From the NCBI GenBank assembly GCA_036924285.1, contig JAYKYS010000016.1:6758001-6822000 (forward strand): a stretch of DNA of 64,000 nt. Reading direction: 5' to 3'. Origin of the DNA: Asterella californica. Lineage: Eukaryota > Streptophyta > Marchantiopsida > Marchantiales > Aytoniaceae. Each line of letters opens with the position of its first letter. Position 1 is the first letter of the stretch. The translations under genes were made by a program, and so were the position numbers. The notes beneath the pieces are model-generated. The model made no database searches, was not told the DNA's origin, and worked only from the letters and a program-made list of their open reading frames with translations. Shown here one piece after another: positions 31,220 through 44,395 of the stretch.

Positions 31220-34200
31220 CTATTATTTATAAAAATAAAATTTTTTATATCAAAAAAAGATTCCGTTGGCATGATTCACTTATGAGTTTGTATAATTGAA
31301 GTGAGCATGTGTAATGAAGTTACCAAGTGGGATCTAAATAGTGATTTAAATTTAGTATTTTAATTTAATAAAGTAAATTTATAGAAATTTAACACAAGTA
31401 ACAATTTACAAATCTCGTCGATCACTATTTTTCTCGTGACTGTGCGCTTTAGTACATTGTATTTTTTACCAAATTATTTTTGATAGCTGTTTTCAGGTAT
31501 GATTATTTGGTTGCATGTTTAAACATTTGTCTTTTTCCTTTGTTTTCATAGAAGTGCAGTTTGGATGCATATTTACATTCACGCAAAAGCAAGAAATGAC
31601 TTGAACTAACAATTTGGGTATGTTATGTCTACTTTTGTAACATATATGTGTACTATTATAATAATATTTTTGATATGTTCGTGCAATGAATTCCATTACT
31701 CCTTCTAAACAAAAATCTTTTAGATTATCATTCCTCTAGTTTTCAGTATGTGAAATATTACGATAAACAATTTTCTTCAAATAATAGTTTTAGACTGATG
31801 TCTAGAAACATTGTTTGAACCTACACATCATACTACTGTTATTTACGTTTGTAGAAGGTATGCCAGAAATAATCGTTTAACGTTTCATGTCGTTTGGTTT
31901 TATTTTTCCTAATCAGTCGCTTAATGAAAATATTAGTTAATTTGCAGTGAACGTAAATAGTTGGATGATACATACTACTATCTAGTCCTGGAAATTTACC
32001 AATACATGAAATACTTTGATTTGAGAACAAGACCTGAACCTTAAAGTCACATACATGAGATCCAATATTGCATTAAAGTACTATGCGAGAAAAGTCAGGC
32101 AATGGATTATCATTGGATTAGGTTTATTATCCGATTTTATCATCAAAATGAGAGTAAAGAGTGATAAAGGAATATGAATACTCATGTTAAATCCATGTTC
32201 CTTATACTTAGGGTCTGGGGTACCTAGACTCCTCATATTTTGACGTTAGTGAACATGAAATGAAGACCTCTGGGTTTCTCATAGCAAACTGCACATTTTT
32301 TACAGACACTGAATGGACACCATAACTTGCAAATATGGTGTCCATTTGTGTCTTTCAAAGACTCAGTGTTCAACTATCGTGTCTCTTCTGGAATCATAAA
32401 TGACACGAATGGACACGGATGCACAATTATTTTACAACGGACTTCTTTGCATCTAAAACAAATGTTAAAATCAGAAATATCGATCAGCATATCATATTCA
32501 AATATTCAACCAGATTTTTTATATACATAATGTAACGAAAAAGAGATGGATGAATATTATTGCACTATTACGAACAAGAGGACTCAACAATGCTCTCTTG
32601 CTGACCTCTAAATAAATCAACCTTACTAATATCGAGGAAGTTGGTTCAATCAGCGACTCACACAACTTTCTAAAGCTTTTCATATAGTCACTACGAGGTG
32701 ATGATTACTACCAAATACATATGGTTACTAATGCCTTCACTTGATCAAAATGCATACATGTTTTCGTCAGATAGATCATTCATCACACTGGTGTTCTGTT
32801 TGATTGTCAAGCGGATAAATACAAGTTCTAGATAACAAAATCATGCACTATTACTTGAATATTCTTTTGTTTAATTTTAATCATTACTGTAAAAAATAAA
32901 AATCAATACAATTCATATGCAAATAAAAGTTGTTAGGTTATACATTATGTTGAGAACATTTAAATCACCCACCTGAGACTGAGGAGAAAAAAAAATTCAG
33001 TACTTATATTCACGCGAGTTACTGGAAAGAAATTGGACAACTTAAGTAAACACAAGAAAAAAGAACCACTTCAAAACATATCTTGAATGATTGCACCAAA
33101 CTGAGGTAAAAAGCAAATCATATGTGAATTCGCACGAGTTATTAGAAAAAAAGCAGATAACCCAAGTGAATGAAGAAAAAAAAGACTCAAAAAGAGTCCA
33201 AATGTGCAACTAAGATATCATTCTTAAATACATATATCGGATATGGCATTTAGTGTTAATATTTATAATGTCATATGTCAAAATAATGTGAGACTTTATG
33301 TGGGATGTTGTGAAAAAAGTGTGATTGTTGTGATCGTGTAGTAATAGTGTTAAGACCCAATGATTGTTACTAACCGTAAAATGCAAATGCTTTGTATTTC
33401 TAAGTTTCCTATCATTGTTTGTGACACTTGTTCGAACTTATTGTACATACTATCTTAGATAAACAATCATATACAATCTCAAATACAACTGAATTGACCT
33501 TGATGCATGATCAGACTTTCATGCATATTTCGTGTTTACTTAAGTATAGTATACTCTTGCAATTATCTAGCTTGTTTCAGATTATATCTGTTTCACATAT
33601 GAACTTTCATAATATTAGTCAGACTAAAAACTTGGTCACTTTCAATTAGTATTAAACACAATATAGTCTTACTTAGACTAAAACATAATTACATTGTCGT
33701 ATTGTACATGCGTTTACCATGTATAAGTTTGATGGAACGTTTGTTTCTACACATACGTGTTGATCATGTAGAGATATGTTATATAAGTATTTACAACATG
33801 CAAAAAAAGCTATGTAGGTCACTGGAAGACAGAAATAGAAATCTTTGGTTCCTCATTGGTGGATTTTTTAGTAAAAAGTCCAAAATGACTCCCTAGGTTT
33901 GAAATTGATCTCATGATCGCTATAGAAGAGATCTTGATGAGTGCATGGTATCACTGGAAAACAATTCTTGCTGGCTTGTGCACTAAATAAAAAATCTGTC
34001 AATGTGAGGTCAAGAGGACAAAGATTTGTCCAATTGAAGTTCGAGTAGTTAATTTTTGAGTGCACGTATTCAAACAAACATAGAACACGATGTAGATTTG
34101 ATCTGAGGAACAGTGAGGTGAAGTTGGAAATCTCTAGACGAGCTGCTAATTGTGGACTCAACGATCAACTGATTTGAGTTCAGAGTGAGCAAGATACTAT

Positions 34201-36650
34201 CGATTGAAGTTTGAGGAGTCAACTTTTAAATGCTTATTTTCAAGTAGTCATAGATATCTATGTAGATTTTATCTAAGGGAGATCAAGATAAGATTGGAGA
34301 GATATGGTTGGGGTGACGATGGTCCTAAGTTTCAGTCTATTTCAACCTGAGAAGGTCGAGAGATGACAAATTGAAGTTCTGGTGTACGGATTGTAAGTAA
34401 ATGACGACACATTTGAGAATTTTGGAGCATTTCTTTATTTTTGTGGCTGAATCTGATCCCAATCTTGTGTGATTGTGCTCAATGGGTGTTTCTTGTTATG
34501 GGTTGAAGTTTTATGCTTATATGATCTTTAGAGGTGGAGATAAAGCCTAATGAAATCTCTAGGGTGTCGAAACTTGCATATTTCACAATAGTTTTGCACT
34601 TGGCTTGTAGTTTGCAATCAGTTTGTCCGAGAGAGTCTAGACTTTGCAAAGTGGACCATGTGAGTGCAGTCTATCATCTTACAACGTTTTAGAGAGAGTC
34701 TATAACTAGAACTATCTCTACCGAATGTCAAAGTTCACTAGAAAACCTCTTACGCTCATCCCTAAAGAGCACTAGTTGCAACAATCGCGTATCTTATCAT
34801 AGCCAGAAGGTTCCACTCTTTCCCAAGAACCGCTCTCGTCTTACGACATCGCTGATTAGTTTAGAAGAAATATGTTTATTAACACTAAATATGTTTGATG
34901 TGTATATCGATCAAGATCATTATGATTAGTAAATCACTTATGTCTCACATTCCATTTTATTTTCTCATTGCGTAGCGCATAATACTCCTTTTGATATGTT
35001 GCACGGTGTGACCTTGTTACATACAATCCATGATCCACTAATTTATTCTTTTCTTTCAGTAGCTTAATTCATAACACATTGATTTATTCTTTTGTTGCAA
35101 TGACTTACATACCCGTAAGTCACTCTCTCACAACTCGTAAGATCAAGAAACATGTATCACATCGAGAACCTATATCATGTTTAAAAATTAAATTTATAAT
35201 GTCTAAAATTATAAAATGTGGAAGTGATTCAAACAAACGTTTAATTTCTACAATTGTAAATATTAAAAATCAATACAAAAAATGTGAGTTCATGTGTTTT
35301 AATCATTTAATGATTCATATTTTATGCAAATCAAAGCAACATAAAGACGTCAATTTTGTGATTCCAAAGTTCTTCTCAAGAGTGAACCTTAAACCATGTT
35401 ATCCAAAAAGTTTTCTAGTTCGTGTTACGACTCATAGATTTCTTGTTACGGAAACATTTAATCTAATCGACACATAATATAATGTGATTGCGTAACATGT
35501 TATGAAAACACTTAATTATATCGAGTAATGATTAAACGTTGCCAAGATAAGAACTCTCATGTGTCATGTGTGGGTATAAAGGAGACATTAGAATTATAGA
35601 TTGGAATTAATATCACTCTATTTAAGAAAAAAAATAATCAAACGGAAAGAATTTACAGGAGAATTGATGAAACGATGAAACGATTAGAGAGTTCTTTTGT
35701 AGGAGTAGAAACAAAGATACATGACACTAGGAGCAAGAGATTCATACTAAAAGAGAACTTATACAATATGGAGAAGATTTGCATCGATCAAAGCCGTTGT
35801 GACTTTTTAAAATCAAGTTGGATTGGAAAATTCTGAAATCCTAATATTGTCAGTGTTTGCTTCTCTAAGAACATTATGGAGAGTTTTAGAGAAGAAGAGA
35901 GAAGAAAGTTGGAGTAGTGAAAAGTGAATTTTTTGTCTCATTCACCTAAAGTGCACACAGAAATATTAGAGGAGATCCTTTGTGTGCGTGATGGGGAAAA
36001 ACAATAAACTAATGGTCAATCCCCATATGCTATCTTAAAAGAAAGCATTAACGTTGAATTCCTTAGTCCACGAGATCTCTGGACTGAGAGTTCCGTCGAA
36101 TGAATAAGGTCTATATTGTGCTATAATACTATGACCCCTAAGGGGCGAGAGTCTATAGTTCACCTACTCGATCTTCATGACAGACGGTCTACTAAGATAT
36201 CATGTACTATGATCAAAAGTCGAATTTTTACTCAACTCAACTCAAACTTAGAACTCAGAACTCACTTACGACGCCTAAAGTTTCTTTTCCGGCGAAGACG
36301 ATAGTTACTCTTGCGAAAACATGTGATGCTTGCTCCGACCGTGGCACGTCTAGCGTGTAGTTTTTAACTTTTAACTCCCCCAAGACGCTATCCGCGGATG
36401 TCCGCCGCCTACCACTTGCGCAGATCCTGAGGGCACCAGTCACGGTGTCACCCATACAAAGGACCAAGACGTACCAGCCTGACGAGCACCTCGCGTGTTG
36501 GGTCGATTATCTGCCAACCTAGAAAAGCGAGCCGCCACTCAGAGCTTTCTGGGAATATCAAGGGCCACAACAAATGCTCGACTTTAACCCAGTTGTGCAC
36601 AGCGGTTGCTGTTTATGAGTGTAGACTCTGTAGAGAGAGAACGTATCACA
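31220..36650. other. long AT-rich stretch without a supported gene
   Basis: Open frames are short, AT-driven and without known motifs; the longest is 132 codons at 35079-35477. A 13-bp perfect hairpin (AATGGACACCATA / TATGGTGTCCATT, 32312-32346) is the only sharp structure I noticed. Confidence 0.55.
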
Positions 36651-36672
36651 CGCGGGGCCTATAGATTTTGAA

Positions 36673-36717
36673 TAACAGGCTGTACTGATCTGTGGGGCAG
36701 ATCAGTACAGCCTGTTA
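36673..36717. repeat. perfect 20-bp-arm hairpin
   Basis: TAACAGGCTGTACTGATCTG (36673-36692), loop TGGGG, then the exact reverse complement (36698-36717). It lies about 820 bp downstream of the apyrase stop codon. Confidence 0.95.
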
Positions 36718-37537
36718 CTCATCTTCGAACAAAAAGATGCTTTTAGGCTTTTAACTTTGTATCTGACTTCACAAAAGATCATCTGCATACGATATTCCTG
36801 CCATCTCATCACATCGACATCTGACGTGCTTATCCGAATTCTGAGTCAGCTTTCATGATGTGCAATGATGTGCATTCAGTCTACTATGAGAATGTATGAT
36901 CCGCATTTTCATGGAGTTCTTCATGCATCTTCTTCCTAGGCCTAGGTTCGTAAACCCAGACCTTCCGTGGGCTGAATAACTCGTACATCTGATGGTTCAC
37001 AACCAAGAGAAACAAATCGATATCCAAAAAGCCACCATTGTACTTCAAAAGATTCCTGGTTGGATACGAACCCGCTGATTTTAATGTGATCAAAGATTCT
37101 TCGAAACTGAGAACTAAAGTTACAAAAGTTACCCTCGCGGTCGTCTAAACATTGGTACTCATTGCCCATAAGCTTTGGTCGTCTGTGCGCATAGTGAGCA
37201 CCTTCTTGCTCCATACTGTATCCCAACCTGACATGAGTTCACTATGTAAATTCACGTTGCGCTAGATAGTGCCACGAATTGGCGGATATCTGACAGGAGA
37301 TACCTCACGGGGCATGGAAACCTGCAACAGACAGTTATTTAGCACCTCTACTTCTTGGACCGATGAATTCAATGCGCAGTAACATCCTATTCCATACTGA
37401 ACTCGAGAAGGAGATCGGAAAGCCTCAGTCACATACGAGATATCCTACCAAAGTACAAAGTACAGTAAACCAGACTGTGATACAATATGTTTACTAAGAT
37501 CTTATGAAACATTATCCTGTACGCAACTCAGACCGAA

Positions 37538-40388
37538 TTATATGAAAGCGCAAGGTCCCCAACCTAGACAGAAGATACGTAACACCCTACAACTATACTG
37601 CCAAGGAAACAAAGCACCAGAAGAAAAGGGACAAGATCGGCGCCCCGAGAACAGTCCTTCACCAGGACAGAACTCATCATCCTCGCGAGCATTAGGCAAA
37701 ATAAGAGAACAATAAGTACGGAAAGCAGGGTTTGAGCAAGGAGATGGATCTGGCAACCACACCTTCGGCATGTGCTGATTGTCTACAGACGAGTAGGCAC
37801 TTAAATCTTCTCTTGATGCAGTGCGACGACTTGACAATATTCCTCCTTTCGGATTGAAAGCTCCCAGTTGGATGTATTGTTTCGCTCCTACTGTGGTGGT
37901 TCCCAATGCTGAAAAGGGCGGCAGCACGCTACAAGCCGAGACAGGTCCATCCCCACCCGCCATAGAACCAGAACCGAACATCTGATGATGGAAATCGTTG
38001 TTCGGGCCCGATGGAGCTGGACTATGGGGTTGTTTAAACCGACCATCACCTGCACTTTCGGTAAAAGGTGGCAACTATCAACATCTAATATAATACAATA
38101 CAAACCTATCCCCGACCTTCTTCTGTTCGAAACCAAGATAGCGGTGGTGCTTCTAATGCTTGAAACGAGTTGAGAGTCATCTGTGAACTGCTAATTCACG
38201 TCAATCAGCAATTCAGGGACGTTACGCAAATCTGAAAACAAACAGGTCAACCTGGATTGAAACCGAACGATTTAAAGAGTTAACAGTCAAGAAAGTAGTT
38301 GGACTACATACCAGATGGACTTGATACACCACCATTACTCGCGCCGAGGTCCATTACGGAACGGAGGGCGGGCGACCACCATCCGAATGCGCTACTGCTA
38401 GAAGGCTGCCCAACAAACAGAGGCAGGTATTGCCGTCTCCACATTCGCGAAGGAGCCCATCGCCGGTAGCAAGTAACCAGCAAAAATATCAATAGGAAAA
38501 ACAACACAACAAGCAAGGTAACTGACTGTACATCGAGAGCAAAGGTAGATTGTCTAAATCGAGCGAAACCACTTCTTTCCCTTTCCCCTCTGAGAGTCGC
38601 GGGCAGCAATGCACCAGCCTCATTAAGAGCTGCACCCAATGTCCACGCAAAGTCTCCAGAACCAATCAGAATCTGTTCCTCTCTGAGATGTAGACCCTCC
38701 AGTAGTAGAGTTACCACGTACGGCGCACGAAAACAGTAGCGATCTATGCTAGGCTGAGGCACCACACTCTGTCGGGCATCCTGCCATCTCATCTTGCAGA
38801 ACTGATGTCCCTTGATTAGAAGGTCATTCAATGAATCTGTCGATGTCAGCCCAAAGAATTTGTAGACAACGAAAAAACCTGCTAGGGCATAAAACTGGCC
38901 CTGAGGTTCGGGTTGATGCTTCCCCAAAGCACAAGGGGGATATTCACATTCTCTACCCCCGGTGGTCTGAGGAAGCCCTGACATATTGACGACGGACAAA
39001 GCCAAGCTCTGACAAGCCGACCAGTTCGATTTTCCTATCAACTGCACTTTGCCTCCAAAATCCCCACCAGCCAGTAGACTTCTCCGCCCCTTGTGTGGTT
39101 CATTAGAATGGGGAGACGGCGGAAGGGCGCAATGAACGCAGGCAAAAGGTTCTTTGTAGCCTGTATTTAGGCAGGGATGTTGAACATTAACAGTACCCTT
39201 TCTTCTGATATAGGCGCCCCGCTGAATCAGCAGGGCAACTGACTTCTCGAAAGCATCATTCAGGCCAAATCCTGGATGTGAGTACGCATAGAGATGATGT
39301 TCTCCAGCCCCTACGCTCACGTTTACGCCGTACTCCGCCCGAGGAATCTTATCTGGTTCAAAAGTCACTTCTAAAGAAGAGCCCCCCAGGTCGAGAGCAC
39401 CAAACGTATCCTTCGGAGAACGTCCGAGTCTATCATGATTGTAATTGAGAGCAATCCATCCATAATAGGCTTCTTCTTGACCACTTATGATACGAACCCA
39501 TTCCCTCATGACCAAGAAAGGAGATCCATTTAGAGTGGACCATGCTTTATCCAGCAGCCAACCTGAATCGCTAGGAGGAAGCTTACGCAGACCAGCTGTC
39601 GCTAGAAAAAATAGCTTTGTCTTCTTGTGAGATGATCGAGGAATTTGCTTCCCCGCCCAGTCGAGAAGAGGTTGAATAGCAGCCGTTACTCCAGACTCAT
39701 TATGCAATAGCTTGTCGAGTCCTGGTTCTGTCTCCATTCGTTTGTATGCTCGACCATCTCCTTGGATCTTCGCTCTGTCAAATGATGGTGCTCCATCGTT
39801 CTTTTGAGGCCCTGGATGTACCGGGGTAGGATGCACCATCACTGGTAATGAATCCTTTCCCAGCATGATCTCATGAGTCCATGCATAGACATGAACCCTT
39901 GTTCCTGTGCTTCCGCAGTCCATAACAATCGCGTACTCCAAATCTCCATCCGCCAAATGTACCCCTGACCACAGTAGGCCCAGATATAGCAGAGCGAGGC
40001 CAAATGCAACAGAAGCCAACACAGCTCCTTTTGTCCAGATAGCACTGCAGCCAAACGGTGAATTTGTAAGGAGAGAAGGCCTTCTTCCTATATTGCTTTT
40101 GATAGCTGTCAAGGTGGGTACCCCTTGACCTTCACTCCTCGGCACTTGCTGACCAGAAAAACTTGGTCCAAAACCAGCAACCGAGGAAGCACTTCTTGGA
40201 ACTCCATTGGGAGAAGCTCCATTCCAATATGAAGGGGAGAATTCTTGTAAAGACGATGATACTCTTAACCTATCTTCCCTCGGCGGGAAACTTCGGACCT
40301 GTCCACCTGTTAATCCTTGAACCTGAGAAGATGACGAGGATACTGCTGCAAATTGCTGGTCTACAGCAGGCATCTCACCAACATCCAT
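37538..40388 (-). CDS. apyrase, GDA1/CD39 NTPDase of the plant APY7 type
   Basis: I join 38312-40388, 38106-38180 and 37538-38049: GT-AG introns, phase 1 throughout, 2664 nt including the stop, 887 residues. The enzyme hydrolyses nucleoside tri- and diphosphates, probably in the endomembrane lumen or outside. All five apyrase conserved regions are visible: DCGSTGTRVHVY (157-168), ATAGLR (263-268), SGQEEAYYGWIALNY (302-316), GALDLGGSSLEVTFE (330-344) and QFYALAGFFVVYKFF (498-512). Membrane segments lie at about 121-140 and 623-640, the two-anchor topology of NTPDases. After the second segment comes a long cytosolic tail with an SRRTASREDLSAY block, as in plant APY7 proteins. The last 70 or so residues (from WLPDPSPC) look unlike coding sequence; the true end may lie at a further unrecognised splice near AAG|GTGTGG (about 37756). 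The ATG at 40388 is well supported. Confidence 0.88.
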
Positions 40389-40399
40389 AGCACAGGTTG

Positions 40400-43300
40400 C
40401 AGTGAAGAGGAAAGTCTAAGGGCGTGCTCAACATGCTTGACACGGGGACTCTGCCATATGCCCATTGCCTGCTCGGTCCCACCTCCTACTTTCCTTCCTT
40501 GATCGCAATTTCGTCGCTCTTCTACTATCCATGTTCCATGATATCCTCAAAAGACACAAACGTGATAATGGATCGTCAATCCTGAACATGATGTTTTTCG
40601 TGATTCATCGGCTGCTCGACAGATAGAAGTTGGTTCCCCGAAACCAGAATTCCTTGGATCGGTGGCCGTCGTCTCAAGTTCCGATCCAGAACAAAATGAC
40701 GTCTAACCCTTATCATCGGCACCGCAGGCTGAATCGTAAAATCGACTCAGACAAGTTAGAACTTGGTATCCTGATCTTCAACATGCAACCCGGACGCTGG
40801 TTCCGTTTAATAAAACCTGCTCCGAATGCCAGTTGATTCTTCTCAAGCAACAATGCTGTGGTAGGTCCTCCCATCCTGGCAAGCCCCCGAACCAAACTCC
40901 CTTCGCATTCCCAGTTGCGAGGATCTCTGCTTAGGCGACCTGTGACAGGCGAGACTTTTATCTTCGCTCCACTTGGAGTTCCAGGTCCACGAGCTGTGAA
41001 AAGTAAAAGACGACCAGTCAGTTAACTTTCCACGAATGGTCATTAGCATCATCGCAATCAACCCAACAGGAAGCTCTTCTATTCTTCTGTGCCAGAAGAA
41101 TAGAAGAGCTCACATACTTCGTTCGAACAGGCTGTGAACCTAAACCGATGCTAAGGTACATAGATCACGAATGATCATACAGGGATTCAAACCACAATGC
41201 TTCTTGATCTGCAGATACAACAGAGTTGCCGATCTAGCATCGTTCACAAATCCGTCTCAGCCACTCCAACATATGCAACTGGGCATCGTTCGCAGATTCT
41301 TGCAAGCCCTCAACAGCAACTCGGCAAAACATTTTCGGACAATGCATCTAGATAAGCGAGAAAAAAAAGACTGCACTGACAAATAGCTTCAATCAGAAAA
41401 GAATGACGGCGCCTAAATATGGAAGGTATCATGTACAGGACAGCTTATATTACAAGCGCAATTTACAAGATGGTAACGAGATCTACGCTGGAGCTTAGTA
41501 TTTCGATTTGTCGGAACACAGTCCACCTTCGAAAAATCTACAGCTTGATAGCCTTAATGCGTGGCACGACAAATGGCCAGCGCTTGTCTTATCAGTTGCT
41601 TCACGAGCAGTTAACAAATCCGCAACAATTTCACCATTCGACTCACAGAAGGCCCACGTTAGAGAACACAAGTGATTACCAATCAGAAACTCTATGACAT
41701 CCAGAAGATGAAACGATATCAAAAGTTTCTGCATTTGTTACCAGCGACTGGTGTTAAAGGCAGCAACTAAGTCACTTCGTCGAAACAACCTGACTCGTCC
41801 AACCCTAAAGAACCAAGCGCCTCCTCGACTCCCTTCTCTCGAGTAAGGCAGGAGCTGCGCGTCAAAGAGGCAGCCACGCAATGTGCGGGTGGATGCACCG
41901 GGTTTCAGCAGAAAGCGCTACTTAAGTTGACTGAGAGATATGCTTTTCATCCGGGGACTTGCGAACTAAAATCGCGCCGGAAACCTGTCCGTTCCTAGCC
42001 TCCTCAGTTATATCAAACCACACATCCAGCTCCTCCTCTTCAATATGGATAACATTCCCTTAGATCTTCCACGGTGAACACCTCTCTCGCTCTCCCTTCC
42101 CCTATACCGGTGGAAAGCAGCTCTACTCATTCAATCAATGGATCGCCCCTTCCACCTTCAATGCTCCAAAGCACTTTCCCTTCGCTCCACTTATTCGTCC
42201 TGCCTCGCAATCATGTACCTCGTCATCAGCTCGCATCCAAAAAGTCCTTGCATCGTTCCACGAGGACCAAACGTCGATCGCCTTTGATTATATGTCAAAG
42301 ACAACATCCGGGTACACTCGCGCCCATCACTCCGTGCAACATCGACGAACAAGTAGGAACGAAGAAAGCAAGCTTCTCATCCTCGTCCTACTCTGTACTC
42401 TCCACCCGACGATGCCGGCTGTACGACGGGCATAAGGGCATCCCTTCTCCATCTACCCACAACACCCTTGCTCCCTTTTCTCGCTTCTCGCTCTTCCTTT
42501 CTCTTACTTGAGTACCACGATGGGCACGTTGCTGCTCTTCCGCTCCTCTACTGGGTACCGACGTACTGACCGACCGAGCTTGTTGCTTTTTCCTTCCTTC
42601 CAACGTTAATAGCGTCAACTTCCATTCTTAGTCTTCTTTCTTTTTCCACTTTTCCTACGGAGCGGCCCCACCATCACGCACATCACCTCCTCAGGCATCA
42701 TCACCATGGCCGACTGCTCAGCCTCTTCGCATCTTCCTCGATGTTCCTCACTTCACTACGACTGCATTGTAGGTCGAGTTTTCTTCGTATTTCCCTTCAC
42801 TTGTCATAGATTGTCACGGAGACTGCTTCTTCGCTGTTGTTTTTCTGCCCTCTTCATCTGTCATAGTTTTCCGCAAGGATAATAAAGCTATAGATAATAT
42901 GCAAGATGAAAATCTCCTTGACGCTGTCGTGCGGTCAACTTCTAACCCTGGATAGGACCATCGGGAAGGAAGTGGCAGTGGGACCACTGGATTGTTCACG
43001 TTCCTCGCCCGTCGCCTGCCACCGTTTTCAACGCTTCTTCAGTTGCTACCGCCCGTACCTACAACAAGGCTAGAAGTGCGGAAGATATATTTTCTTGTCC
43101 AGAAACGCGGTTCTACACTGCTACGATAGTGTCCACGGACCACAGTAGAACTCGAGGCACACAACCTGCTGGCGGGGTTAGCGTAGTGAATTTGACAAGG
43201 CCAAAGTTTTGTGGGACGGGATGGGAGTGGACGACTAGACGACTGGACCGAATTTTCTTCTGATGGCTGACAACTGGACAAGCGCGGCGTTTAGTGTGCA

Positions 43301-43440
43301 AGAAGAACCGGACTTACGAAGGCAGAACAAAAGGTGCACCCGGAGATGCCAAAGCTTAGCCAACTGAACGGTGGTGCATGTGGGCCGTCTGGTGATGATG
43401 GTTGACAACGAGCTATTCATGGTGTGTCCACAGGAGCTAC
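40400..43440. other. upstream flank of the apyrase gene, no gene called
   Basis: It contains a perfect hairpin (41072-41110) and a long CT-rich plus-strand tract (42050-42720) that yields serine/proline-rich open frames on both strands. Part may be untranslated leader or promoter of the minus-strand apyrase gene. I see no protein domain. Confidence 0.5.
41072..41110. repeat. perfect 18-bp-arm hairpin
   Basis: AGCTCTTCTATTCTTCTG, loop TGC, then the exact reverse complement. It lies about 700 bp upstream of the apyrase start codon. Confidence 0.95.
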
Positions 43441-43446
43441 TGTAGT

Positions 43447-44395
43447 GAGTCTCTATGTATATTCACCCATATACACTTAAGTGTACATGGGTGTACATTA
43501 ATTAACTTTCTAACCCTTCCGATTAATTTTCTCTGGAAATGTTGCGTTTTGACATTTAGTGCTCCGGTCTTATACCCTAGGGATGCATCAGTCTGCTCTT
43601 CACTCATGGGTTCTCTCCGGATGAGTTGACTACTCCGTGACTGGTTAACATATAACATTTATGAAATAATTTAATATTTTATAATAGCTTGTAAGAATAA
43701 ATTTTTATAACACTTACACGTATTCTGATAAGAAAAAACGAAATTCACTGTACAAGGTCGTGGGAGAGGATATTCATCCAGCGATATGCAAGTAACTATC
43801 GACGAAAAATCAACCGTTTATGAATGAGATTATGAATATCAATAAATGGATTAGAGAAATTATATTATGAAGGAAGTGGACTGAAACGTCCAGTAGGACT
43901 CTCTAGGTTGAACCTTACTGTGATTTCATGGATTAGCAAATTAATGTTCGTGTCACTTAATTAATCTAAGTATATATAAATATATGAGCATTAGTCGCTC
44001 GTGTCACTTAATTAACCTAAGTATATCTAAATGTGAGAGTGAGTGCTAACACTTACACGTATTCTGATAAGAAAAACAGAAATTCACTGTACAAGGCCGT
44101 GGGAGAGGATATTCATCCAGCGATATGGAAGTAACTATCGACAAAAAATCAACAGTTTATGAATGAGATTATGAATATCAATAAATGGATTAGAGAAATT
44201 ATATTATGAAGGAAGTGGACTGAAACGTCCAATAGGACTCTGTAGGTTGAACCTTACCGTGATTTCATGGATTAGCAAATTAATGTTCGTATCACTTAAT
44301 TAATTTAAGTATACATAAATATATGAGCATTAGTCGCTCGTGTCACTTAATTAACCTAAGTATATCTAAATGTGTGAGTGAGTGCTAACCTAAGT
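43447..44395. repeat. fold-back element with a recent 339-bp tandem duplication
   Basis: 43457-43790 matches the insert at 28439-28800. From 43711 a unit beginning CACTTACACGTATTCTGATA repeats at 44050, a 339-bp step, with only scattered differences over the whole length. The left end carries an imperfect palindrome centred on CTTAAG (43457-43498). Confidence 0.85.

Noticed and set aside
35079..35477. 132-codon plus-strand frame in the AT-rich stretch
   Set aside because: Composition-driven, with no motif, splice context or promoter signal.
42074..42511. 145-codon plus-strand frame upstream of the apyrase gene
   Set aside because: Ser/Pro/Leu-rich translation of a CT-rich tract with no domain; more likely leader or promoter DNA.
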